A stretch of DNA of 64,000 nucleotides from Montifringilla adamsi (lineage: Eukaryota > Chordata > Aves > Passeriformes > Passeridae): the NCBI GenBank assembly GCA_017590115.1, contig JAGGNK010010337.1, forward strand, positions 620,001-684,000. Reading direction: 5' to 3'. Both the position numbers and the translations under genes were made by a program. The notes under the pieces were generated by a model. The model was not told the DNA's origin, did not search any database, and saw only the letters and a program-made list of their open reading frames with translations. This document shows, one piece after another, positions 1 through 13,100 of the stretch (position 1 is its first letter; every line of letters starts with the position of its first letter).

Positions 1-3000
1 TGTGGCTCACCATCCACATTCTGCAGATAGCAACCAGGAGTCCATGACCTCAAGACTTAAAAAATGCACCCCAGTGCAGCATGGAAAACAAGAACACCAA
101 AATAAACCCACTGCCTAAGCAGAGACGAGTCACAAAGCAACAAGTGGAAGAGATTCCAGAGCGGGTGTAAAAACTAATAGGTGGATTTTTCCAAGATCCA
201 ATCATACACACACTACACGCAATTTTGCTGGCTGTCAAGTGGAACCATATGTAAAACTACAGTGTTTCAAGATCCAGTTAAAAACTGGATTTAATGCTGG
301 TAGCCTTACAGAAACTTCTAAAACAAATTAATTTTAAAATTGCAGATGGTAAGAAAGATGAAATTGGATCTAAGTATAGGAAAGGAAACAATTTGGATGT
401 AGCTCATGCTGGAATCACAGCAGCAGCTGTAACTGTGTACACAGAACTTACACCTGAGCCTTGCTGTATCAGTGTTTGAAGGTGCCAAAAAACACACTGG
501 CAAAACAATGACTGTGTCCAGCTTTAAAGCTGTAATTTAAGAACAGAATACACAAATGTTTCTGCTGATGTAGAAAAAGAGACTAAGAGCTGCAGCCAGC
601 ATGCCAGTAGAACTTCTGAAGACTACCAGTTGAAAAAAAAAAAAGGAAAAATCCAAACAAACAAAGAAAAAAAATCAGTACATACTGGAAGAAGACAATA
701 CTCAAAATTACACTGAGGACTGATTTGACTGTCTTCTCTCTCAGCAGCTCAGAACATATGCAAAAGATACAAATGAATAAAAGACATCTCATAACATTCT
801 TACTATTCCAAGCAAGTCCCATTTTTGCCCTCAAGCATTTGCTGTTTCTCCAGACTACAAAACAGACCAAACTGACTCACCTCCATCCATCTGCTCTAGA
901 TCTACTGAAAACAAATGTGTGATGCAAACCCTTTGCAGTAGGCCCTCAACTACAGAACACACACACACATATTTATTTTTCTCATAGTATTTAAGTTAAT
1001 TATTTATTTTTATGGAAGGATCAAAGGTCACTTCTAGGCAGAGTAACTAAAAATGACTTCCTTTAACAACCAAACGTATTATCCTTAGGAACTTCCCTGC
1101 AATGTGATGGCACCACCTTATACTGGATCACACAAACCAAAGACACATGGCCAGCAGGTTTTCTTATGAGAAGGGAACAGTTCAGCAGGTTACAACACTG
1201 CCATACTCACAAAACAAAAAGGTTTTTAGCAGTTTTAAAAACAGCCATTCCACTCAATTATTAAGCATATTTTTCTAATGTCACAGATCTCTACTAACCT
1301 GTTGGTCTGCAAGCATCAGCACTCCATTTTACAGGAGTGCTGTATCTTCCTCATGATGATGAGAAACACTTCATTGGGAAATACCTTCTAAGGACAACAC
1401 AGTCCTATCTCTGTCATACTGGAACTTCTCTTTTGCTGTCCTGCCTGCCCTTTTTAACTATGCAGGGCGACTGCCACCCTGCACACCTTTTCTCCCCAGC
1501 AGGACCATCAGTTTGACACCACATTCAGCATTTGTCACAAAAAGTCTACGCAAGAACACCCTCTACTCCCTCCTGAAAACTAATTCTTGGTGGCCACAGG
1601 AGAAGGTGGCAACCTCATGACACTTCCCACAGGAGCCTTTATGTCACAGACAGAACTGCACAAACACACAAAGCCCTGCTTTTCTTGATGACACCGTACC
1701 AGCACACTGGCAGCTTCTGCAGCCATTTCATTCAGCCCAGAATCTGAGTGTAGGAATGTGCCCTTTGCTGATGGAGCGACAAAATTATATTTTTGTCTCC
1801 TTAAAAAGGAAAAAAAAGCTCAAAAGTTTCCTCAATTAGGTAAAAAGACACCTCATAGGACCTTAGGGACTTCACCTCAAACTTAAGGATAGCCAATTAC
1901 ACAGAAGCCAAAAAGTCCTGCCTAAGCAATTTACTAGAAAAAGAAGACAACAAAGGAACTAATCACTTTTGTGAGGTGTTTTACCAGGAGCAAGAGCCTC
2001 TTACACTTAGCTCGGTTTTTCTCTGAGCTTTGTTATTATTATTCGTAAAGAGCTTTGTTATTTTGCCTTTTATTAAAACTTTTCTGTTTCCAACACTGCC
2101 ACAGAAGCCATCCTGCTGATTTTATACTATCTGAAGTAGCTGAGCTATCTCAAGTGTGATATAGATCTCCAAGAGCTTATAAGACCTGGCTCGAAGAAAC
2201 CATTATATCACCTCAGCCCCACCTGAGGTTTTGCACTGGCCTGCACGATGACATCTGCAGACACCCTCAGGCCACTGCATGGAGCTCACCAGGTGTGGTA
2301 GGCAGCATGACAGGAAAACAGGATTCCTATAAAAAGTAGCATGATTTAAAAAAAAACCTTCTCTGCAACCTGCTTCAGTTCGTCCTGCAAGGCTGGAAGA
2401 CAAAGACTCACTTTCATTGACACCCCCTGTGAAAAACCTGCACACATTTTCAGCTCGAGTTCACAGCCAGGTCTGGCGTCTGGCCCGAATCCTGCCCCGC
2501 AGTCACTTCTGGCCGAGCTCGGCCCTATCTCACAGCCCCATCACCCCAGCAGAAGAAAAGGAGAAGAGGAACAGGCTGCTTGCAGCACGCTGCCAGGTCC
2601 GGACCCTCATTACATAATGCTAAAAATAAAGTCCATGAACGACCAGCCACGCTTGCAGATAGCACCCACAGCACGGCCAGCGTCGCTGGTGGAGTTAATC
2701 CCACGAAAGGCGCAAACCTCGCCGATTGCTGCTGCCCACGCAGCCCCAGCACCGAGCACAAGGACCCACAGTCTCGAATGTCAACAGGTGTTGCGTTCTT
2801 ATTCAAAATATTTATTTAGCCAGATTCCTGCTATTATTCCCAGGCCAAGACGGTCCCATAAAGCAGGGCCAAGACGGGACTGGATTCAGCGAGCCGCCTG
2901 AGAGCTCTTTTAAGAGCACAAACACTACTTCAGCGTGTAAGCTAAGGAAAGAATGGCACAGTTGGAGCCTCTTGACTAATTCTCCTGTTTATATCCAAAT

Positions 3001-3470
3001 AAGAGGGCACTGTGGAACCTCTCTCTCCCCTTGGCAAGCTGTGAATTTCACTTGGACGCAGCCAAGCCCTATAGATGGGACCTTGTGGCTACCCCACAAA
3101 AGATTTTGGCCAGAAAGGGTAGCAAGGACATGTGGTTGAAAGCGGATCAGAAGCACAACAAGGGTTTGTGCGCTGACATCTCGGGGAGGACGGAGCGGAA
3201 TGAAAATCAGCCCGCCCGGGCTCCAGGACGGGTCCGCGCCAGCCCCCGCGGGACGGAGGTGGCCGGGGCCCGCGGGGACAGCGATGCCGCGGGACGAACG
3301 CTGGGGAGAACGCGATTTACAGCGCCAGGAGAGCCCCGAAAGCGAGCGCCCGTGTGCCCCCAGAGGCGGCCTCCGCAGGCAGGTCCCAGCCCGCGCCCCG
3401 TGCCCGCCGTGCCAGCGCTCGGCGGGGACCGACCCCTCGCACCCCACCGGGCTGGCCGCCCCCCGCTTGC
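1..3470 (-). other. SWAP70: SWAP70 intron 1 (partial)
   Basis: This stretch runs from the GC donor of SWAP70 exon 1 to the left edge. No SWAP70 exon was recognised in it: SWAP-70 exon 2 should begin with residues like VLSHNLCT, and no such frame was seen. It is AT-rich up to about 2400 and becomes more GC-rich towards the promoter. It holds a short CA run near 957 and A-rich tracts near 634-675. The small open frames in it have no recognisable similarity and look like chance. Confidence 0.6.
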
Positions 3471-3740
3471 CTTGAGCTGGGACTTGGAGACCTTCCCGCT
3501 GCGGTCGAGGTCGAGGGCGGTGAAGGCGTGCCAGATGGACTTGAGCAGCTCCTCCTTGAGCCCCACCATGGCCGGCCCGCTCCCGGCCCGCGCCCGCCGC
3601 CACCGCTGTGCCCCAGCCTGCGCCGGCCCCAGCCGCGGCCCTCCCCGGCGGCCGCGCAGCGCGGCGGGGGCGGCCCGCGCCCCTCAGCGCCCCGTTCTCC
3701 GGCCTGCCCGGCTTCCTCTCCTGCCGCAGGTCTGCCTTTT
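3180..3740 (-). promoter_or_regulatory. SWAP70 CpG-island promoter
   Basis: This is a sharp block of GC-rich, CpG-dense sequence surrounding SWAP70 exon 1, flanked by AT-rich DNA on both sides. It covers the probable 5' UTR upstream of the ATG at 3569 and the start of intron 1. No TATA box is evident. The boundaries are by eye and the start site is not resolved. Confidence 0.7.
3471..3569 (-). CDS. SWAP70: SWAP70 coding exon 1 (partial gene)
   Basis: This exon encodes the first 33 residues of SWAP-70, a PIP3-binding guanine-nucleotide-exchange-like protein that links phosphoinositide signals to Rac and F-actin at the membrane. The start is [16 protein letters not shown], one or two residues different from the mammalian N terminus I recall, and an EF-hand-like loop (DLDRSGKVS) begins near residue 20. 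The ATG is at 3569-3567, inside a CpG island. The frame ends at SQLK, the end of human exon 1 as I recall it. The donor is AAG|GCAAGC, a GC rather than GT donor, with the remaining bases matching the donor consensus. The rest of the gene lies left of the window. Family identification is strong; the transcription start was not determined. Confidence 0.9.
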
Positions 3741-6700
3741 ATTCTTATTAGGAAATGCACACGGTTAAGTGGACAAGTGCTCGATCTTGTCCCTTTCAGT
3801 TTGTTTCTGATGGCTCGCTGTAACATGGGTGGATAAATTGACATTTGTCGCTCGAGTGTTCTTCAACACAGTTAAGACACTGTTCAGGGTTTTCCCCTCA
3901 GGTGAGATAGATAGTAAATAAAACAGGCTTGTCGTTGTGATATGCTACTGGATAGATAAAATAAGCACTACGTGGTAATTCAGGCTGTTGTGAATGTATC
4001 AGTGAGCCTGATACTGTTCTGTCTTTCCAAATAATTCCCCCCTAGAAAGTTGTGGGTTTTTAAGAACAGGAATACAGCTGAGTCTGTGAATGTAGTTTAC
4101 GAAAGCGTCAGGTCCAATGTTCCCAGCAGGATAAGTAAGGAGAGCAGCTTTCCTCTTGGAATTTTTCTACGCCACAAACAGCTTGGAAGGAAGGCTACAC
4201 ACAGCTGGAGAGAGTGCAGTGCAATCCCAATGCAGGGGAAGAGCTAAAAAACCTCCTGCTCCACTACCTCCAGGGCAGAAACCTGACAAAGAGGAAAGAA
4301 TTGTGCTGTTGGAAGTTTTTTTTGGGGTGTTTGGGGTAGTTTTTTTGTGCTAAGTCTTCTTTAATGCTGTGGGTTGGGAATAAGCACTGGTAAGGGCAGC
4401 AGCTGTGCAAGGACATCAACAGAGATTATTAAAACAAAACTAATTTCTGCTTAATTTCTTCTGCATGTTGTAGGGAAAGAAAATTGTTATTTATGATGCA
4501 TGTGCTGTGATCTCAATGGTCTTTTTTCCATGTATGAGTCCCTGGTTTTTTGCTAAGTGCTGTGTTTGTTGGTCTACTTAGCCAAAAATACCTCTTCAGA
4601 CAGGCTTTGGGGAGAGAAATGGAATGGCCTCTTTGTACCTCTTGATGGATGTCTTCAGCATTTCAGTTTGAACAGCAAATACCATAAATCATGTCAGCAA
4701 CACAGCCAGGATCCAAACCCCAAATGCACTGAAGCCCTAGGCCCAAACAGGAGCCATGCACTGAGAGCATCTCTGTGTGCTTATTGTGCAGAAAAGGACA
4801 ATGGGGGAGAAGAAGTGAGGGATGATGGGTGTGGTCTTAGAAGGTACAAAACTCTCTAACGCTTACTGACTGACAGAGGGTGAGAAATAGGACTCCTGCA
4901 TGCCGTATTTCCTGCAACTGATAGAAAAGTTCACACATTTGTAACCCACATACATTGCTCTGAACACTGAGACTGTCATTCACATAACACAGCCTATGAT
5001 CACTTGAAGGTTTTATTTTCACAGATTTCACGCAGAACCATTAGGATCCCAAACTCAAGACACATAATAAACATCAGGGGGAAAAAAATAGCTTTTGCCC
5101 AATTTTAGTCTTCAGTCAATTACATCATCAGAACAAAAATAGCACTCAAAGTGTTCTGGCAGTACAGTTTGACAACTCTTTTGTACCAGGTGGTGCTGAT
5201 TTATTGTGATTCCAGTAAAAGGCACTCATATTCTAAAGTGTCACTTAAAATACCATTTATTGCAGCCAACATTATAATGGAGAGAACAGTGTAGATAACC
5301 TTACATTCCTTCAGGAACCCTGGGCTGCCCAGCATCAACCAGGTGCAGCACGTCACACAGATCCTGCCCATGGAAAATTTACACCATTTTGGTCATTCAA
5401 GCTATTACAGGATTTTTGTACAAGGAGATAACTCTGTACATTGTTTCTATGGCCAGCATAAAACATGTTCACACCAGAACCCTTTGCTGCCATTTTCAGA
5501 CGAAGCACAGGGCATGCAGGGGTTGTCATTGCAGGCACCACATAGGACCTGCCCAAAAAATCCTGTGGGACAATCAGCCAGGGAAATTTATCCCCTGTGG
5601 GCCCAGAGGCCAGGCTGGACAGGCAGCACAGCTCAGCACAAGCTGGGAAGTCACAAGCCTAACTTGCCTGGACCACTGATCCGCTGGGTACAGGAGCAGA
5701 GCGGGTGAGCAGACAGCAAAGCCCCCTGTAGGAAGTCATTCTAATTCTCATAGGTGATAAATGATAAGATTGGTTTTCTGTATGTGATGGAGGCTAGAAT
5801 CATCCACAGATTTTTATTCTTTAGAGATGTTATAGTCTCCAAGTAGCACAGTCAGTTCCCAAACACAATCTGCCTTATTCACTGAGCATACCCTATCAGC
5901 CTTTTTCCCCTGCTTTTTCCTAACCTTTTGCTCCATAATTTATTCAGGACTTTGGAATCCACAAATAATTATTTATGCTCTTTCCTCAAGATGGATACTC
6001 TGAAATACATGATTAGCATATAAAATTATTTTGATAAAATTTCCTAATGAATCTGATTTGCTAACATTACAGCTGCTATTATTATCAGAAACATCTGCCA
6101 TCGTAAAATACATTAGCATTTCTCCAATTAGAAGACAGCTATTCCACTTAAGAAGGAAAGAGACAACTTTTATACATGCAGATAGGTTGGTAGCTGAGCA
6201 CCCACAAGGTCACCAGTAAACACAGAAGACCCTTCCTAAAGTGCCTTAAAATACAGTTAGATTCTGTGAAAAGTCACTAAAGAAAAGCAATTAATGTAGT
6301 TCACACATGAATCTTCTAATGGCAGGGACTTAATCTCTGCTTTGAACAGAGTTCATTGATTTTTTGGCAGTTTGGATTTTTGGTAAAAACAATAGAGTGG
6401 AAAAACAAAATCCAAACTAAATGCTCCACAAATTGTAAAAAACAATGAAAACCCACCACACCCACACATCTAAAAACCAACCAACAACAAAGAAACAACC
6501 AACCAATCAAACAAACAAACAAAAAACTTCCAGAAAACAACCCACTAAAACCCTGTGTGCTGCTTTTCATTTTCTCTTCATTCTTTTTGCTGGCTTCTGT
6601 TACTCCTGATTTAAATGACATGCTAAAATCCTTTGCCAGAACAGGATTTGTTTTCCACTCAGAATATAAATAGTCCCATTCAGGTCACTAGGTTAGCAGC

Positions 6701-8454
6701 CCATACTTAAATGTTTCATTAAAATGAGTGGTTTATACAAGTCTCAGCTGCTCCAGCACTTCATAGGTTAATCAAGAGGATACTTAGAAGTTGTGCATAA
6801 ACCTAGCACATTATTTTATATAGCCATACTCATATTTAAATCCTCAGTGTTTTTATAGGATTGAACTAACTGAGAAAAACCAATTAAAGTGAAGATTATA
6901 TTCAGGCAAACTTACTTGTGGAATGAAACCTTTGTTTTTTATGGTTACCCAAAATAGCTTTAACAAAGTTACAGGACTAACTGCATCCACACCCAAAGTG
7001 TGAGTTATTTTAAGGAACCCTTCTATTTTGATATGCTAATCTGGATCCTTGCTTATCAAAGACTTTACATTCTGAACCTTTGAAAATAAGATTGACATGT
7101 AATCCACTAACCATTAATTAACAGCAATCACACTTAACCAAGAAACCCTTGATAGCACCACATAAACTCTAAATTGCTTGCCTGGTACAAAAGCAAGTTC
7201 TGATGCAACTTCACATACTTCTGCTTTTCCTGAAAGTTATCTGAGAGCTCAGCAACTTCATTTAAAATCTGTGCTTATTCTAATTTTGTTTCCTCACCAC
7301 AGTTAAAAACATGACTGAGGGGAGGGAAGACTGGCTCGGTCTCACAGAGTGACTCACAGTTTCAGGAAGGAGCTTTAGTTAGACCCTGCTGAGGCTCAGC
7401 CTTGAGGGGTCAATCACTTTTCTCTTGGTCCTCTTTGCAGAAACTTAATTACTCCTTGTTAGCCAAATAATAAGTATTTGTCAGGGAAGTTCTAACCAGA
7501 GGAAAGATTACGCACTTGAACCGTTACTAATTTTGTTTTATGCCACTGAGTCAGTTAAACTGACATCAAGGAAAGAATTCCGGCACTTCAGTTCTCTGCT
7601 CATTGTTAGCCCAGGGAAAATCTTCCCAGCCTTGGCTAGAACAGTCATTTTCATTCTCCACAGGAAAACGAAATGGAAGCAAACAGAAATTGAAGACCGT
7701 TAAGGCAACTTTGCAGCAAACTGTGTTTCCAATATCTGCCACTTCACAGCAATGTTTCAGGAGAAAATAAAACTGAGGCAAATGCTGGGGTTTATTATCT
7801 ATGTGTTAGTTTCTGAATAGACTACTCCTGCCACAGAATATCTCAAGGAAACAGTGGGGGAGAGTGTAAAAAGCAGTAAGTATATTTGACATAATAGCAT
7901 GACCCAATCCTCAAGCCATCTGAGGAATTTGTCTTTTCTGTTATTTTAAAACACTTCAGTAGTTTTAGGTGAAACAGGAAGCAGCATTAGATGCTGAATC
8001 AGAATGCCAGTTTAGTCTCTCCTAGGAAAAAAAAAAAAAAAAAGGAAGAATTTTCCATTCACTTCTAAGGCTTTCAGAGCCATCTTTAAAGGGATTACAG
8101 CAAGGCACACCTATTTCACTGTTGTTTTCTATTTATACACATGTGCCCAATACATGCATTGTTATTTAAACTTCAGAAAACAAACATAATGTAGGGGTAA
8201 AACATCAGGTTACCTTTCAGTTCCTCCCTGGTAACACACTTCTTACTCTACACTTTCAGCTGATAAGGTATTTCTCACCAAGTTACAGGATTCACCATAG
8301 AGAACAAAATACCACAGACACCTTACCTGCAGAGAGGAAGAGGAAATTCAATCCCATGTGTGCTGCAGCACCCATCTTTTGGGGTGGAAACTGGAAAGAG
8401 AAATAACCAATGGAAAAAGGCACTTAAGCAGGGTTAATGTAGAAGAAAGCCAGT
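3741..8454. other. Intergenic DNA upstream of SWAP70
   Basis: This is AT-rich sequence between the SWAP70 promoter and the first CR1 fragment. It holds an AAAC/AACC-type low-complexity tract around 6465-6530 and a poly-A run around 8025-8043. No open frame of recognisable family and no tRNA-like structure were seen. It could contain SWAP70 enhancers, but nothing in the sequence alone shows this. Confidence 0.5.
6465..6535. repeat. AAAC/AACC low-complexity tract
   Basis: This is a run of A- and C-only sequence with repeated AACC, AAAC and CAA units in intergenic DNA. It is a simple low-complexity repeat with no visible mobile-element boundary. Confidence 0.7.
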
Positions 8455-9160
8455 CAGAATCAAGGAATCTTCAATGTTGGAAAAGACCTCTAGTATCACT
8501 GGGCACTCCTGTTAACCCAGCACTGCCATGTTCACTACTAAACCATTTCCCTCATGCCACATCCACATATTTTTTGACTTCCAGGGATGGTGCTTCCACC
8601 ACTTCTGTGGACAGCCTGTTCCAATGCCTAAAAACCTTTTCAGTGAAGAAATTTTTGCTGATGTCCCATCTAAACCTCTCCTGGAGCAGCTTGAGGTCGT
8701 TTCCTGTTGTCCTGTTGCTGTTACCTGGGGGAAGAGACTGATCCCCGCCTGGCTGCAGCAGTTGCAGAGAGCAACCAGGTCCCCCCTGAGCCTCTTTTTC
8801 TCCAGGATAAACACCCCCAGCTCCCTCAGCTGCTCCTCACAGCACTGGAGGTGAAGCCTCACCAGTGCCCAGCACAGGGGCACAATCAGTGCCCTGGCTC
8901 TGCTGGCCACCTATTTATGACACAAACCGGGATGCCCTTGGCCTTCTTGGACACCTGGGCCCACTCTGGCTCGTGCTCAGCCGCTGTGGACCAGCACCCC
9001 AGGTCCTGTTCCCCTGAGCAGCTTTCAGCCACTCTGCCCACAGCCTGCAGCACTGCCCGGGGTTGCTGTGACCCAAGGGCAGGACCTGTCACTTCGCCTT
9101 GTTGAACCTCATACAATGGCCTTGGCCCGTGAATCCAGCCTGGACCCAATGCCTGCAGGA
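8455..9160 (-). mobile_element. CR1 LINE fragment (3' part)
   Basis: This is a 5'-truncated CR1 non-LTR retrotransposon, the main LINE of birds, lying in minus orientation. Read on the plus strand it begins with the reverse complement of the CR1 3' end (GGAAAAGACCTCTAG at 8479), then the hallmark CAGCCTGTTCCAATGC near 8612 and GTGAAGAAATTTTT near 8643. It continues into the ORF2 C-terminal region ([10 protein letters not shown] on the minus strand) and ends near 9160 after CTTGTTGAACCTCATACA. Stops and indels break the frame, so it is inactive. The many short open frames here are remnants of this element and not host genes. Confidence 0.9.
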
Positions 9161-12055
9161 TCAAAAGGAGTTTAAAATCCCATGTGCTAAGGTATGGATC
9201 AAATATATGGGGAGATTCTGTCCTCAATCTAAGTAGATGAGAATGAAAAGAGGCAAGAGGAAGAAGCTGCAGAGGCAGAAACATCACTTAAGGTTGGTGA
9301 GACTACTAAAGGTTGGGAATAGCAGGTGTTTCTCCTGTCCCCCCCATCCCTATCCTGTGAAACACCTTGCCTAAAGTACTTTCATTAGTGGTGCCTTCTG
9401 CTGTCTGTAAATCAATAGATGAACAAGATCTCCATCAGGATGCAGGCTGAACACGTAGAATCTTCCTGTGTATAAATTCAGCAACAGCATCAGGTTTTAT
9501 GTCCATTAGCTCCCTTGCCTGGCAGCAATCTGAGGAATACACAGGAGGTCATTAATCAGAGTCAGGCCACTTAGTCTGCTTTCATCTTGACTCAAAGAGA
9601 AATCAGTTTAGACCAGCAGGATAATTCAGATGTCATGCTAAATGCTCATATTGTGTATTGTAAGGGAGTCAAATGGCAGGCAAAAGGAAGATCTTTGAAG
9701 CCAATGCTTCAGCTTTTTCAAGATTTTCCAGAATCTCAAGTTCATTTTTAGGCGTGTACAACCTCAGATCTCTGAGCAACATGTTAAACAATAATAAATT
9801 GCTTCCTGTTTAATTAGGCTCAGCAATATTCTCTCCTCAGGGCGCCTCCCTTTCCCCTAGCCCAATCCTATTATACTTTGGGAAGATAGAATCTCCATCC
9901 AGTTCCAGCTCTCAGACAGAAGCTGTTTCCTGAGTGCTGTCCTGCCCAGTTTCCTCCTGCTTTCTCTGTGCCGCGTTTCTGGAGCTGAGAGCCTTCGCTC
10001 GGCTTGGCCGCTCCCTCCGAGGGTTCCAGGCTTCACTGGAGGAAGGGAGGGCTCAGCAGGGCACAGCCCTGATTTGACTCCACTGGCCATGTTTAGACCC
10101 GGCTCCTTGAGCCCAGTTACAGCAGGGATATTTGCAGGTAGCACACACAGGGGTTTATCAAACACATGCACACATTACACCCCAAACCACGTATACAGAC
10201 ACATGGTGAGGGTGCCCTTTCCAAGCCTACACAACCAAAGGGGGATGGGGATGGACAAATGAAAACACTCTTACCTGAGCTACTGCTGGCAAGAGTGCTC
10301 AGTCACTGCTGCAGAACAAGACAGTGCCTTCTAGCAATCAGGGTTGAGTGTCATACCAGCACACAAATACTTCAAAGACAAAATTCAGTGCACAGTTAAC
10401 AATTTTGTCCAGCAGGTGTTGCTGGAGACTACAGAACACATTCAGGCAAGGTCCAGCTAGCCAGCTTTTGGGAGGGTGTCAAACACACGGTGCTCCCCTG
10501 CCCCAGATCAGCAAGGACAGGGTGTCTAAGTATACTTCTATTCATGAAACTTTTCAGTGTTATAAAGTAATGCAAGCTGTGACATTGAAATCCTACTTTG
10601 GAATATACAAGCAGTGCCTAACTCCATTTCTAAGTGGAGGGAAAACTTGTCTGTGACTTCCAAAATAAGCCAATTTGACAGTAAGATTTCAGGTTCTACA
10701 TTTTAGTAATTCAGATCCATTCCAGCTGATAGGGCAACAGGATACTTGGAAACTGAAAAATGAATCCAATAAAAACTAGAAAAAAACCCTAGACAACTGC
10801 TGTGTAGGGATTACAAAAAACAAAACAAAACACCATACTAAAATGTTTGACCTCCAATTGTATTTCGACAATAATGGCATAAACAGAATTTCATGTAGTA
10901 CTTGAACACCAGCTGTGATTCAATATTTTTTTAAGTATACCATTTATGATTCAATTCAAATGGTTTAGCCTGCAAGCCCATCAGTATTTCTACGGACAAT
11001 GGAAAGGTTTGAATTGCAAGATGAATTATCCAAACAGTGAATCAGTCCTTGATACTTGAAATTCATTTTTCTGTGTTAAATGGTGTTGTGTCTTTACAGG
11101 AAACTGAATCTGTAGGAGCTTTAGTCCATCCCACCACCCACTGTTTGGCCAGAAGCTGCAGAAAAACTGAGCAAGACCAAGCAGGTGGTGTTGTCCAGTA
11201 ATGCAGCTTTAGAAGATGGAGAAGACAGAGGAGCAGACAAATATCTAGAGGAGGTGGGGGTATGACGTACCTGCTTTCAAGTATTTTTACATTCACTTTG
11301 AGTTCTTCATGAAGTCATGTAGTCTGATCAAAAAAGTTAAGCCTGGGAAATTTAAGCTAGATGAATTCAGGAGAAATATGGTTAAACATGAAATGTAGTT
11401 ATTTTGAAGAACATGTTTGCCACGCAACTCTAATGCTTGCTTCTTAAGTTCAGCTGAAGCTTTCCTCTCCAAGTGCTGAAGCTCATCCTGTTACACCATG
11501 CTTGGTTGAATCTCAAATAATACCCAACTCTACATTTTTGCGAGAGGTGAGAAGCTCCTCCTTCTGCCTGCAAAGGCAACTACAGGTAAGTTCTGCTCAA
11601 CTACAGATAAGTTTGGCCCAAGTCTTCTTTTTTGCAATAATTTTTAAGCTGCCAAAATTCATGTAAGATTGTTTCTATTAAAAAAAGAAACCCCCTTCAA
11701 TGTCAGTAAAAATAGATACCACTTCTTACTCAGTAAACATCTGAATCATGAATCACTGGATGCTGGGAATATTCATGGGAAGCATTAACACACACTTCCC
11801 AAATTCTCTGCTCCTTCCCCCACTAGCTATTGCTGCAGCCAGGATTTACTGCCTCACCACCTGCATCAGAAAGGCTCACGAAAACTCGAGATAAAATTCC
11901 GTGATTCTTACTGCTCCTATAAACTACTTTAGCACTCTGGAACACCTTTTTAAATACTGTCCTTGGCACCCAGGAAAGTGTGTTACTTAAAACATCTAAA
12001 GTCACTTCAGTCCTATGGTTTAAGCAGGGCACCCCTTCAATGTGACCAGCACTAG
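9161..12055. other. Intergenic DNA between two CR1 fragments
   Basis: No gene was recognised here. A modestly GC-richer patch around 9940-10060 has an open minus frame of about 100 codons, but no motif supports coding. The rest is AT-rich unique-looking sequence. Confidence 0.5.
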
Positions 12056-13100
12056 AATAGACCCACAGAATTTTTTAGGTGGAAAATACCCTTAAGATCA
12101 TGGAATCCAACTGTTAACCCGGCACTGCTGAGTCCACCACTCAACCACGTCCCTAAGTTCCACATTCACACAGCTTTTAAATAACCCCAGGGGTGGTGAC
12201 ACCACCCACCACTTCCCTGGGCAGCCTGTTCCAATGCTTGATAACTGTTTCAGTGAAGAAATAGTTCCTAATATCCCATCTAAACCCTCCCTGGCACAAC
12301 TTGAAGCTGTTTCCTCTATCTTATATATCTGTCCTATATCTTGTTACTTGGAAAAAGAAGCCAACCCCCACGTGGCTATTATCTCTCTTCAGGCAGTTGT
12401 AGAGAGTGGTAAGGTCCCTCTTGATCCACCTTTTCTCCAGGCTAAACACCCCCAGCTCCCTCAGCTGCTCCTCACAGGCCTCTCTAGACCTTTCCCTAGC
12501 TTCCTTGCCCTTCTCTGGACTCTCTCCACTCTCTCAATGTCTGTCTTGCAGTGAGGGGCCCAGAACTGGACCCAGCACTCGAGGTGTGGCCTCACCAGTG
12601 CCCAGCACGGGACAATTCCTGCCCTGCTCCTGCCAGACTTACTATTGCTGATCCACTCCAGGATACCATTGGCCACTTGCAGCACTCCCAGGTCCTTTTC
12701 CTGGCAATTTTCCAGCCACTCCTTCCCCAACTGCAGCACTGCCTGGGGTTGTTGTGGCCCAGGGGAAGGATCTGGCACTTGGCCTTGTTGGACCTCCTGC
12801 AGCTGCGTCCTCAGCCCATTGATCCAGCCAGCCCAGAGCCCTCTGCAGAGCCTTCCAACAGATCATCACTCCTGCACACCTTGGCGTCAAACTGAGGGAG
12901 CCTTCTGTCCTCTCACCCAGATCATTGATAAAGACATTACAGAGGACTGGCCCCACTCTGACCCCTGAGGAGCAGCACTGGTGACTGGCCTCTAGCAGGA
13001 TACAGCTCCATCACCTCCTCCCTGGGCCCAGCAATCCAGGCCATTCTTTCCCCAGCCACAAGCACAGCTCTCCAAGCCCCCAGCACAGCTTGTTTGCACA
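12056..13100 (-). mobile_element. CR1 LINE fragment with reverse-transcriptase remnant
   Basis: This is a longer CR1 copy in the same minus orientation as the one at 8455. The plus strand shows GGGCAGCCTGTTCCAATGC near 12219, CTCCCTCAGCTGCTCC near 12455 and GTGAGGGGCCCAGAACTG near 12551. It reaches further 5' into ORF2: the minus frame near 12896-12956 reads GPVLCNVFINDL, a degraded form of the CR1 reverse-transcriptase segment (usually FNIFINDL). Frame breaks show that it is dead. The 5' boundary is approximate. Confidence 0.92.

Noticed and set aside
2989..3844. Overlapping open frames around SWAP70 exon 1, up to 245 codons
   Set aside because: They are CpG-island by-products. Only the 33-codon minus frame matches a known protein and ends at a splice donor-like site.
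8358..9287. Several open frames of 108-133 codons on both strands
   Set aside because: They lie within or against the CR1 LINE fragment and carry broken ORF2 remnants.
12234..12968. Open frames of 81-114 codons
   Set aside because: They are explained by the second CR1 fragment, including its degraded reverse-transcriptase motif.
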